A DNA stretch of 64,000 bases, taken from Epiperipatus broadwayi. Lineage: Eukaryota; Onychophora; Udeonychophora; Euonychophora; Peripatidae. Of the stretch, positions 1 to 10,214 are shown one piece after another. The notes beneath the pieces were generated by a model. That model was not told the origin of the DNA. It worked only from the letters and a program-made list of their open reading frames with translations, and ran no database searches. A program made the position numbers and the translations under genes. Within the stretch, counting starts at the first letter, position 1, and each line of letters opens with the position of its first letter. Location of the stretch: positions 162,001 to 226,000 of the forward strand of contig JAQFVV010000143.1 of assembly GCA_028023455.1 (NCBI GenBank), in the 5' to 3' direction.

Positions 1-1870
1 ATAAGTCATTTTATAGACTTCATTTTCACACAATTTATTGTTATAATTAATTTGCATAATCTGATTTTATGAATTATTTCCGTACCTTGATTTCATGAGT
101 AAATTTTGATTGATTTGTCTGATTGATGTCCATGGTTTACTTCCATACTTTACTTTAGCAAAGTAAAATTACTAAGGTTATTAATTAAGAATAAATTAGA
201 AATAATAGAATAAAATGACAGGGAATAGTTGAGTGAAGTTTACAAATTTAATCTTTGGATTCATTGTAATGTTGTGAATATTGGGAGCAGACATAAAATC
301 CCTTTCCTGCTCTCGGCGTTCAGAGTGATTCCCACTATTGAACTTGTATTGAAATTTATTTTAGCATATATGGGATCATATCCATTACAGTGTAATCATT
401 TATATGGCCACCTCTTGACGGATCTAGACCTTTAGAAAGAGCAGTTCGATTATTGATCTAAGAGCTAGTTTGGAAGTCAAGTAGCTTATTATAACAACAT
501 TATTATACTATAATAAATTATTCTACTATTATGAAAATAGGGATCAAGAATTGATATTTGATCGAAAAATACATGTGTGTTAGAGAAATAAGATTAGGAA
601 TTCTCAGATTAGAGAACATAACACAGACATTCCGTGTTATATAATTGTAGCTACTGAAAGTGATAGATGCTGAGAATGAAAAAATAAAGTAATGGAATTA
701 AATGAGGAGATTTATTTGTGACAAATGTTATCTAATGTTCAATTAAATAATAAGTTTCTATTATGAACATAGATTATGAGTTCTCTGCATTAATTACCGA
801 GTTATTTCCAGTCAGATATAAATGAGAACTGTATACAATATTTTGTAGTACCACTCAAGATCAGATATTTGTAATAAAGTTGTGGAAGAAAGTTGTCTCA
901 TTATTGTAAATTTTATCCTAAATTTATCATGAAATATTTGCATGACTAATGCTAGGTTTGAAATTAAGACCACATAGATTGAATGGTTTTATCAATATTA
1001 TTATTATTTTCTTGAGAGACAATTTAATTACTTTCTCCAGTATCTTCTATAGTCCTAAATTAACTCTAAATTGATTAGTGATGATGATCTCTAGTGGGCA
1101 TTACAATTTATAGCTGCAATTTGGCGCCCCCGGTATATATTTGATCCTAAAGATAAAATTCAATTGACTAGCTACTTGAAATAAATGAGAGTTTATTGAG
1201 GTTGAATAAGTAAAAGAGTGCGCGAAGAAAGTTGAGGTGACAATATATATATATAATTACTCAATTTATAAATATTCAATTAAATAATTATATAAATAAA
1301 TTAAGATGAATTCAGCATTTAAAATGTTTTGATCATATAAAAAAATTACAAATGACTAACTAGATTGTAAATACAAATTTCTACTCCTAAAAGCATATTC
1401 ATTTAAGCTTCATCATAAGAATGAAAATAATTAACCAAAATTTATTTTTATTGTCTACATACATTGAAAAGCCTCATGGAATGGTGATTAGAGCACTTAT
1501 TTGGATTGATCATAAAATAAGATTCAAATACAGAATGGAATAAATTTGCATTTTTTTTTTTAGATATTTTAAGATTTTTTTTTTTTTTTTGGAAAGTGCT
1601 GATTATTTGTGTTTTTGGAGAATAAAAATAAGGATAGATAACTCTAAAGTTCTCAATATCTAATACAATTTTTAAATGTACTTTATAATATATTTCCTTC
1701 AGTGCTCATTCTTAAAGAAATATCAGAGAAGTCTTTGTTTTTAAATGAACTATAAGAATGTTTTACCATTATCTAACATATTAAGTGACAATTTTATATA
1801 ACAAAATTACATCACATTAAACTGGAGTTATTTTAAATCCTACTTATATATGTTTGGTGCCATTTTTTTT
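1..1870. other. AT-rich spacer, no gene recognised
   Basis: I find no convincing coding region, structural RNA or complete mobile element here, apart from the tRNA-like unit listed separately. The only long open frame (229-435, 68 codons) has no recognisable motif and lies in low-complexity AT DNA. T-rich homopolymer tracts occur around 1550-1590. Confidence 0.6.
1471..1540 (+). repeat. Degenerate tRNA-like unit, possible SINE head
   Basis: The stretch has an A-box-like segment (TGGTGATTAGAGCAC) and, about 40 bases later, a B-box-like segment (GATTCAAATAC), in the order and spacing of an RNA polymerase III internal promoter. It is followed by T-rich tracts rather than an acceptor-stem 3' strand. 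It cannot fold as a functional tRNA as far as I can see, so I read it as the head of an old tRNA-derived SINE. Chance resemblance is possible. Confidence 0.35.
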
Positions 1871-1877
1871 TAATTTT

Positions 1878-1970
1878 TATCCAACTTTAATGTAATACTA
1901 TTAAAATTTCAAAAACACCTTATATATATTGTATGGAAAGTAGTGTTAAAAATAAATATTTTTTCATAAA
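1878..1970 (+). repeat. Family B repeat, uninterrupted copy
   Basis: This segment runs from an 'aatgtaatact' block through 'aaaaacaccttatatatattgtatggaaag' type sequence to 'ataaatattttttcataaa'. The same blocks occur in the same order at 26075-26120 and 26380-26430, where a hairpin separates them. This copy therefore looks like the state of the repeat before that insertion. Function unknown. Confidence 0.55.
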
Positions 1971-2599
1971 AAAGGATGGGTTGAGTAGCGGTTGGAGTTA
2001 ACAAGGAACTGTACTCCAGTAGTATACATATATTTAGATAATAAACTTGATTGTGTATAAAACTAGATAATTCACAGATACAAATCACGGGATAATAAAC
2101 CAAACTTATCCACACCAGAAATCTTCAGTCTGTTGTCAAGGCAATGATTTATTCATAGAGTTTGTGTTGACAATAGATTAAAGATTCCTGGAGTTGATAC
2201 GCTTGGGTTATTATTGTGATTTATGTATATGCATATATAGTGACAACACAACTACAAAAGCTTAATAAACAATAAAATATCCAAAATCTATTGTCAAGAT
2301 AACCCTCTATAGATAAAAGATTTCTCCATCTTTGACTCTGATTTAAGATCACTAAATTGACAAAAAGTGATAGATATAACTGAAACAGAATAAAAATTTT
2401 TATCTTCCTAGAAATTTTAAATAACCTCATTAAACAGGTAAAGATACACTATTCTGAAATAGATTAATAAACAATCATTTTTACAATCTTTCAAGGAAAA
2501 TGTTATTCTATACTTTGATTATAATAAACCATAACTAACCAATAGCTAACTAGTTTTCAGATATATTATTTTACTTCTATACTGACATTTAAACCATCT

Positions 2600-3100
2600 T
2601 CTAGAATCTCCATTCAGTAGCACCACTCTGTGCAAGCCAGAGTAATCAATGGATGCAGGAAGATTTGTGCATAAATACCTATCTAGTGCCTACTCATCCA
2701 ATATCTCCAGACTTGTTTCTACCTTGTGGCTTTCATCAGTGAGGAAACATGGATCTGAGAACACTGCACCTTGATATTAGCATCTAATGCAATTCTCCAG
2801 CAGTCAGGTTTTACTTTATTAGCTAACTATAAAGCTTTGAGTCCAAAATGGAAACACAGTATGTTTTAAATCACGCTCAGTAGCTTGTATAGTCATATAT
2901 ATCTGAATCCAGTTCAGCATCCATACTTTTCTAATAACCACAGTTACCATAATCCTATTGGGCATAATTGGTATTAAATCACTAAACATCATATGATTAC
3001 ACAAACCTCTCTGCATCCACTGATTATTTTGGCTTGCACTGAGTAGTGCTACAGTATGGAGAGTTTTGCTTCTATGTAAACAGCTTGTGTAATCATAAAC
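2600..3100. repeat. Family A fold-back repeat, copy 1
   Basis: The left arm (about 2605-2790) and right arm (about 3003-3075) are inverted copies of one sequence containing CAAGCCAGAGTAATCAATGG and CTATCTAGTGCCTACTCATC. About 200 bases between them are unrelated to the arms. The same arm sequence recurs at 5.4, 18.8, 22.7, 26.8, 27.5 and 63.9 kb. No coding capacity is visible. It is best read as a fold-back type MITE; the transposase family is unknown. Confidence 0.75.
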
Positions 3101-4830
3101 AATTGTCTATATTAATACTGTTATTGTCATTATGGAATATATTATAAATTATAAATATAGATCTGTATATATTTAAAGAAATAAACTATAAAAATAACCA
3201 TAGGAAATGGTTGAAAATTTAATGAAAAAGTAGAATTATGTATAGTATGTATGGCTATGAAAAAGTAATGTTTCATGATATCTAACATGATTCATAAAGA
3301 AAAATTATATTGACAATTATATTTTGGAAATATTTTAAGGGCGAAAAAAGTGATATTTCTGAAATATTGATTTATTAAAATATATATCTAGAATATGATT
3401 TTCCTGAAAGTTTACAAAAATAATAAGTTTCAGTCATTTTGCAGTTTGCCCTAGCCTCCTTTTTGGTAACTATAGAGAATAGAAATTCCAAAAGAATAAA
3501 CACATCTTTTACTGATGGTACCTTTTTTCAGCTGGTTTATCTGATACTTTTATATATTCTTGTCACAAATCCTAAAGTAGATTCATTTCTTTAAATTCAT
3601 GATTATTAGTGAGATCATTTTCCACAATCCGTTAGGATTGGCCTCTGAAGTCCAATATCTTGGCATTTGGAGCATAGTTCTTTGTACGATGTTGTTGATT
3701 CAAATACTTGTAATTTGAGAAACACTATTGTTCAAAATATCTGCTGTTTAAAAAACGCCATTGTTTAGATCGAACAAACAAATAAAACATGGATGATTTA
3801 TCTTTATCAATAGAATTTTAAATAAATTATATATTATTTTTCTATAATTGATTTAATATTAATCGTACTTTTCTGACAATCCTTACTGTACTTGATTAAC
3901 TATAACTAATGTAATACATACATTTATACAAATAATATTTTAGCTAGATAGTAGCCATCTATTACATATAATTTTTCTTTGCAATTTATGCAAATAGAAT
4001 GCCAGTGGAGGGAGGGGGATTTATGTAACTATAAATTTAAATAAAATAGAAGAACTGAATACAATAATTTTATTTAAAATACTTGATTTTTTTTTTTTTT
4101 TTACAGAGAGTAAATCAAATTGGGTTACTTTTATTTTTATCTTCAAGCAACACTGCAGGTGATCAAAATTTTAAGCAAATTAATTGAGAAAAAAATGTTT
4201 TGATTCATTTTTCTAATAATATCAAGGTAATTTTAACACCCACTTGATTCCGCTCTTTTAATTAGGCTGCGAATAATTCTATGTTTTATTTTAATTACCA
4301 ATAATGTTTGGTTATAAACATATTTTCATTTCTCAGAAATAAAAATAATTTAAAATATGCGTAAATAATTACCATCAGTTGTTTATTGCTATTAATCCAT
4401 TCATCCTTTAAATCACCCCCTCCCCCGTGTACTTCGTGAAAAATTGAAATAATTTTTCAGTAATTGAGTATTTCTAGTTATTGTTTTATTCAGCTAAGAA
4501 TTAAATAAATGAACAGAGAACTTTTAACTTAAACTTTCTCATAACAATCGTTCAGCGCAGATTGGAGGGAGAGCTAAACGTTTCTGAATGTGTCAAATGT
4601 CACATGAACTTCTGAATAACTAACCATTTTATTATTTAGCTATTTAAAAAATCATAATATTATTACTATGTTGTTTATACGTGGATTATTATCAACTGGA
4701 GAATGTGAGGCATTTAAATTTATTTATTTTTTTAGTAAAAAAAAAAATTAGATACGGAGGTGCGGTATAGACTTTGGTGTGTTGCTGACTTCTTTAATAA
4801 ATTAAAAAAAATAGAGTATTTTATGATAGT
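3100..4830. other. AT-rich spacer, no gene recognised
   Basis: There is no open frame of interest on either strand. Short G-rich (about 4010) and C-rich (about 4420) runs and T homopolymers (4090) are present, but nothing matches a repeat family seen elsewhere in the window. Confidence 0.55.
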
Positions 4831-4849
4831 AATATAACTACTGTAACTA

Positions 4850-5300
4850 AATTAATTGTTCATAGAGCTGTTATTTAACTAATTTATTGTATGGAAGTAA
4901 GATATGGATCCTCTACCTCAGAACAAAAAGGCATTTGAAAAATCTCATTTAAGAATGATCATAAGACAAATTAATTTATTCTTCAGTTTGCTGGATGTGA
5001 TACTATTAAGTCTACTATTATAAAATCATATCTTTGTTGCTTGGAAATATTTAAATGAATGATGATAACAGATTTCCTAACAGTATTTTATGTTGAACTT
5101 GAGCATGTCAAAAGCCAACCCTCATTTATGCTACAAGGATTATCCTAAAGCCACTCTAAAGACATGAAATTTTGATTACTTTTATTGTAAAATAATGGCT
5201 AAGGATGTTGAAGTCTTTTAGAAGTAAAAGTTTGATGCAAAGTTAAAACCAACATTGCAAAATAACAATAATAATAATGATCATGATGATGATGGATAAG
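4850..5300 (+). pseudogene. 3' end of an RTE/jockey-type reverse transcriptase, fossil
   Basis: Conceptual translation across frameshifts gives the pattern typical of the C-terminal part of animal non-LTR reverse transcriptases: a 'hRAVI...LLYGSkiW' block at about 4858-4910, a basic 'rtKRHLKksHLRmiiRQI' block to about 4980, and an 'HLCYKDypKATLKT' block at about 5125-5170, corresponding to the family's '...lRyKD..K..Lk' segment. It ends in an (AAT)n/(GAT)n microsatellite at 5263-5297, as 3' tails of RTE-type elements often do. It is a 5'-truncated dead copy of a different lineage from the RTE copies at 10-13, 33 and 54-56 kb. Stops and shifts in every frame exclude function. Confidence 0.55.
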
Positions 5301-5353
5301 CATAGTTTGTATGCGGACATATTCTGTGTTTCAGAGTAAAAAGTTTTTTATTT

Positions 5354-5747
5354 ACATGATCATCATTCTTTATGCCTAGACAAGCTGTTTTTTGCAGAGG
5401 CAAAACTCTCCATATAGTAGTGTCACTCAGTGCAAGCCAGAGTAATCAATGGATGCAGAAAGGGTTGTGCATAAAATCCCTATCTAGTGCCTACTTATCC
5501 AATATTACCAGACTAGTTTCTAATTTGCGGCTTTCATCAGTGAAGAGCCTTGGAGATCTTAAAGATCTAGGTGTAGTGCTCTCAGATCCAAGGATCCTCA
5601 CTGATGAAACCACAAGTTAGAAACTAATCTGGTGATATTGGATGTGGAGGCACTAGATAGGGATTTTATGCACAAACATTCCTGCATTCATTGATTACTC
5701 TGGCTTGTATTGAGTGGTGCTACTGTATGGAGAATTTTGCCTCTATG
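5354..5747. repeat. Family A fold-back repeat, copy 2 (near-complete palindrome)
   Basis: The left arm, about 5395-5550, is followed by its inverted complement, about 5583-5747, so the whole unit could fold into one hairpin of roughly 160 bp per arm with a loop of a few tens of bases. The arms differ at scattered positions, so this is an aged repeat rather than a sequencing palindrome. The outer left end includes a version of the family end sequence CACATGATCACCATTCTT. A non-LTR element starts immediately to the right. Confidence 0.85.
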
Positions 5748-6239
5748 AAAAAATATTATTATTATTATTATTTTCAAAAGGACTTTATTGCATATAACAA
5801 GAAAAGGTTACATTAATAACTATTTTACCACATATAGATAAATTGGAAGTTAATATAAACAAGTTGAAAATTGTAATTGGAGGGGGGGGAGACAAAAAAC
5901 AAAGGATATGTGTGTGGTTTACAAATTTGAGTTCATATTTTTCTACATACATATCCAATCACTTTTATACACTGTCAGGGTTCTTCGTTTTTTTTTTTTA
6001 TTAGTCTCTTTTCATGCTATAATTTTGAACATTGTATCAATATGGCCCAAGTGGCTGTGTACATCTTTTGAGATACAATTTTTTCATCCCTTAAGTGGAG
6101 TAGTTCCAGTTTGTATTTGGATGTCTTCTTGGATTACTGTTATACATGAATTAGCATCTTGTAAACCTAGTAAAAATAATGTAAAAGTATTTGCTCGAAT
6201 ATATAGGTAGCTTCCTTTAACAAATGACTGTAAAAGAGT

Positions 6240-6569
6240 TTAAATGTTACACTTTCTTTGTTTGTACAATGATGGTATGGATGAGTGAATATTATTAAAT
6301 TCAGGGCAAGTAAAAAGAAAATGTTCTTGAGTCTCAGTCTCTCTATGACATAACCAGCATATGTCTTCTGTATTTATATAATGTCTTTTGCATCTATAAA
6401 AGTATAATGTTGGTAGTGCTTCAAGATTTAATTTCAACAAAAAGTCATAATATCTGAGTTCTAATGACCAGAATTTGAATTTTTGGGTTAGTTGTCTATT
6501 GTTAATATTTAGAATTGATCTTTCATTATTTAACACAAAGGGAAAGTAAATTATCTGGTATATATCCAA
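6240..6569 (-). pseudogene. C-terminal zinc-knuckle region of the same non-LTR ORF
   Basis: This open stretch of 109 codons contains 'CWLCHRETETQEHFLFTCP', i.e. C-x2-C, then 'ET.eH', then H-x4-C. That arrangement is typical of the tail of many non-LTR reverse transcriptases just before the stop. The surrounding 'LP.LYFYRCKRHYINTED' segment also fits. It is probably the true C-terminus, because the poly-(AAT) tail follows about 470 bases downstream on the minus strand. Confidence 0.7.
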
Positions 6570-7228
6570 TATTAAAATTTTTCTTGAGATGGTGAATAAG
6601 TAAAGTTTGGAATGTTGAGAATTAATGTAAGCAAGATTTTCCAGTATCCATTGACTGGTGGTGGTTTATCTGTTGGGGTAATCTTGAAGAACACTTTCAT
6701 GTATCAAAATAAATGAGCACAAGCAAAAATAAGATTTAATGTCTTCTGAATATTAAAAATATTTATTGAATATAGTCCCAAACCATTTTGTATTAGAGGA
6801 GCTTGAATATGTTTTAGTGAAAGTGAAACAATCGTTTTTCCTCACAGCAACTTTCTACATAGTGAATTTATTTTACTAATAAAAAATTTAGTGTATAGTA
6901 TTATTGGAGAATAGTATGTGATTCAAGTCATAATTAATAGATTAAACAGCGATACTGTTGAGTACAATGATAGATAAAGTTTTGAAAGTGAATCAATTAT
7001 ATTTTCAATTTTATTTTTAATTTTGGCTTGTATTTGTTGACACATTTCTAATTGCTCAAATAGAAGGGAAATCCCACAAAAGAGAAAGGTTTTCCGTTAA
7101 AATATTGTATGTAAAATTGTCCTGTATATATTGATGAAGCACAAGATTTATTTGTATTTGTTAGTGAATGAATTAAGAATTTTTAATAGAGTTGGGATCT
7201 GTTTTTTAGAGGTTAAAAAATCGAGACA

Positions 7229-7980
7229 TCATCCATGTAGGCAATACAGAAGATATTTGCTTTCAGACTGGATATTTATATGCCTGATAATTCTTTTTCT
7301 ACCATATTCAGTAGGGGATTGATATAGATAGTAAAAAAGAGCACTTAGTTGAGAATCTTGTGGAATTGAACAGTAAGGTACAAAAGAGAGTGAATTCTTC
7401 CCATTAAGTGTAATATGTATTTCTTGACTGAATAAAAGATTGGTGATTAAGTATATTAAGGATCTTGGTATTTCTGTGTCTTCTAATGCTTCAACAAGGA
7501 GTTCAATTAGAATCATATCAAATGTTGATTTTATGTATATACATTTTTTTATTATTTCTGACAGAATCAATAACTGTTTTGAATAGAAAGGCTGCTTGCA
7601 TCTTAGATGAGCCTTTCTTAATAAACTTCATTTTAGATAGTATAATATAAGATAGGGTTCTAAAACCCTTTGTCTTTAATGATTGACTCCAACAGTTTGA
7701 TACCCAGTAGGCTCATTGATATGTGCCTTAGATTGTTTAATGTGATTATTTTTCCATGTATTTTGATAAATGGTACTAAAATATGGCATAATCCATGTAT
7801 ATGATAGCCTTTTTTTGTTAGAAAGTTAGCTAGATTACATAAGTACTGTGCAGTAAATTTTTCTAAATGCTTGAATAAAAAGCAAGTCTATTCCATGCAT
7901 TTCTGGATGACAGGAGTTTGATGTTGATGCTAATCTTTTAATAAAATCCTTGGGAATGCATACTGTTTCTTCTTCTGGGT
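7229..7980 (-). pseudogene. Reverse transcriptase core of the 5.8-9.7 kb element
   Basis: The translation across shifts carries the first RT blocks ('HGIDLLFIQAFRKIY', 'THINEPTGYQ'), then a 'KSTFDMILIELLVEALEDTEIPRSL' region, which aligns with the motif A 'D..kAFD.i....l..aL' segment, and 'IPQDSQLSALFYYLY', the family's 'iPQGsplSplLF.lY' block with Gly changed to Asp. The expected YADD box falls in a garbled stretch near 7230. Loss of the motif A aspartate context, the Gly change and the stops show that it is inactive. The preceding linker (8179-7850) belongs to the same ORF. Confidence 0.7.
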
Positions 7981-8605
7981 CATCAAGAAAAAATGGCACA
8001 GGATTGAATTTTTTCTTCCCTTGAAGTTTGGATTTAAAATGTGTGTAGAGAGGTAGTGACATGTTGTAACCAGAGATTATTTCTTCTTGTATTTTAATTG
8101 CTGTTGGTATGCAAGTTGATGGCTTTTGTCCCAGTTTGCAGTGAATATAGTGTCTGAACCATGTGTGTGTCTGCCTCAAAAAGATTTTTCTTTTTTTTTA
8201 TTGCCAGATATTCCCTAAGTTCTTTAGAGACTTATTGATAAAGTTTCTTCAGGGCAACACATTTGAACAGCCTTGTTTATTTGTTGTACTGTTTGTGATT
8301 CTCTTGTGTGTTTCATCTACAAGAGCTAGAAGTCTTGAGGAGATCAGGGTGACCTTTGTTATGACATTAGTTGTATATGAAATAATATTAATAAAGGCAA
8401 TCCATGTTTGCATTAGATCCATTTCAATATCTTGAAGTTTGAAAAGAGAGACATATATTTCTGAGAATAAATATTCTGGTGTTTGACATCGAAGAAGTAC
8501 TCTGTATTTCCAATAGATGTTATTGATCTGTATATAAAATCATTTTTCAATGAACAATAATTGCAGAATGATCTGATAATGATGAGTTTTTTATTGTTAG
8601 GCTGA

Positions 8606-9135
8606 TCATGTGATGCAACATGGTGTGTTAAAAAACAGGTCAATTAATGATGAAAACCTGTCATTATTAAATGTCATTGACTTTTGTGGGAGATAGCCTT
8701 CTCCACTCATGAAGGGTATAGCTAGTAAATGCAACCATTTTGTGATAAACGCATTATATGACATGTTGAAATCATCAAGTAAAATTAGTGGATGTGATGA
8801 GAATGATATTTTGGAGTTTATAATTTGAATAACTTTATTAATGGCTTTATGATTTGGAGATGTGTAGACAAATGTTGCATTCAATGTAACTGTTTTATGA
8901 TATAAGGTTATAATTAATATGTGTGAATCTATATATATTATTTTAAATGAATAGAAGAGCCAGATTTTCATTACCACTACTCCTGTGCCTCCTAAGGGTG
9001 AGAATGATGCTTGGGAAAATGCTGAGTATTCTTGATTATTAAAATAGCTAGATGGATTAATCTAAGATTTATTATAAATTTTTGTTTCAAGTAGACCTAG
9101 CAAATGAGGCTGTACAATTTCAAGCCATTTTATTA
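8606..9135 (-). pseudogene. APE-type endonuclease domain of the 5.8-9.7 kb element
   Basis: From the 5' side the translation shows 'PHLLGLLETK' (the family's '..iigLqETk' block with the catalytic Glu), then 'LGGTGVVVMK' (the 'GrGvail' strand), 'TFVYTSPNH' (the 'vYaP' strand), 'LILLDDFNMS' (equivalent of 'GDFN', with the Gly replaced by Asp), and 'FSSLIDLFF' ('S.IDyif'). The downstream 'SDH' block was not found. An in-frame stop lies between the first two blocks. In a live element this domain nicks the target DNA to prime reverse transcription. The order and spacing of five blocks make the family call firm despite the decay. Confidence 0.75.
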
Positions 9136-9744
9136 ATTGTTTTTTTTCTTCTGGTGATTTGCAAAAAAAATGCTGTAGTATTGATTTATTAAATAATTCG
9201 GTTGTGATCTTCACTTTTTCTTCATTCCAGACCATTTCTGGTAGATTTTGACTTTCCTGTCTTTCAATTTCTAAGTTATCTATGTCTCTATATGTTGGTT
9301 TTTTATATTTATGAATGATATTTTGAGAAGTAATTGCATTGCTTTTTTTTTATTTGTTTACTGATATCTGAATTAAATTGACTTTCAGTTTTTTTTGTTA
9401 GAATAATTATTTTCTTCTTTTCCCTTGACCATGTCTGCAAATACTGGCTTGTTTTTTTTCTTTTTTGTGGCTTTCATTGGTGTTTTTGCCGCCATTAATT
9501 AGGTCATATGACTTTTGAACCTCCATGCTTGCATTGTTAATTTGTTAATGTTGGTTTTCAATTTCAAAATTAACAATTGAATTCTGCTTACATTTCTGTT
9601 AATTGATATCAATTAAATTCGAATTTTTGATGTTATACACATTTTTCACTTTGTTTCCGATAGTTTTTATTAGCTTTTTAATGGTTTAAATGTGGAGCGT
9701 TTTTAGCTGATCTGTATTGTCCAAGTTCTAAAGCGCCCTCTATT

Positions 9745-10150
9745 ATTATTATTTTTATCATTATCATCATTATTATTATTGTTTTTTGTTATTTTTTGGA
9801 ATGACTATACTCAAATGACATTGAAGCTGTTGATATTTACAATCACGACAGGTAAGGAAAATTTTGGACTTCATTTTCAAGGCACTGTAAAGTAATCAGC
9901 CAAAGCAGAATTTAATGAACAAAGGCCAATGAGGTTAAGAATATCCTGATTTCAGACCTAGGCTCCCATTCAAAGAGGATGTTTAGTGTATTGTTATTAT
10001 TATTTTGTCTTTTGGGGAATTGATATGACTATACTCATTTGTGAGTAGTTGTTGGTGCTGCTCATATTCACAATCATGACAGGTAAAATTAAATTTTGGA
10101 TTTCACTTTAAGAGGCTGTAAAGTCATCAGCCAAGATAGTGATTGTTGAC
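9745..10150 (-). repeat. Two tandem copies of a short retroposon-like unit
   Basis: A block containing 'GACTATACTCA', 'TTCACAATCATGACAGGTAA' and 'GTAAAGTCATCAGCCAA' occurs at about 9795-9905 and again at about 10025-10135, in the same orientation and diverged by several percent. Each is preceded by a (TTA)n run, so each reads on the minus strand as a body plus an (AAT)n 3' tail. This suggests two insertions of one SINE or LINE 3' end rather than a simple duplication. The source family is not identified. Confidence 0.55.
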
Positions 10151-10214
10151 AGTGATGGGTATTAAAAATCCCCTCAATTTCAGATCTAAACTACTGTTTA
10201 ACAATGACTTTTAT

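Larger units (their letters stand above)
5757..9740 (-). mobile_element. Decayed non-LTR retrotransposon with APE endonuclease and RT
   Basis: On the minus strand, coding traces occur in the order endonuclease (about 9135-8606), linker (8400-7850), reverse transcriptase (about 7980-7200) and C-terminal zinc-knuckle-like block (6569-6240). The 3' end at 5757-5772 is an (AAT)n tail on the minus strand, directly against the palindromic repeat at 5354-5747. The 5' limit is set approximately where coding traces fade and T-rich microsatellite sequence begins. At nearly 4 kb it may be close to full length, but many stops and shifts show it is dead. The clade cannot be fixed by eye. Confidence 0.75.

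Noticed and set aside
229-435. 68-codon plus-strand open frame as a small host gene
   Set aside because: No motif, signal peptide or conserved neighbour; the length is expected by chance for many frames in 64 kb.
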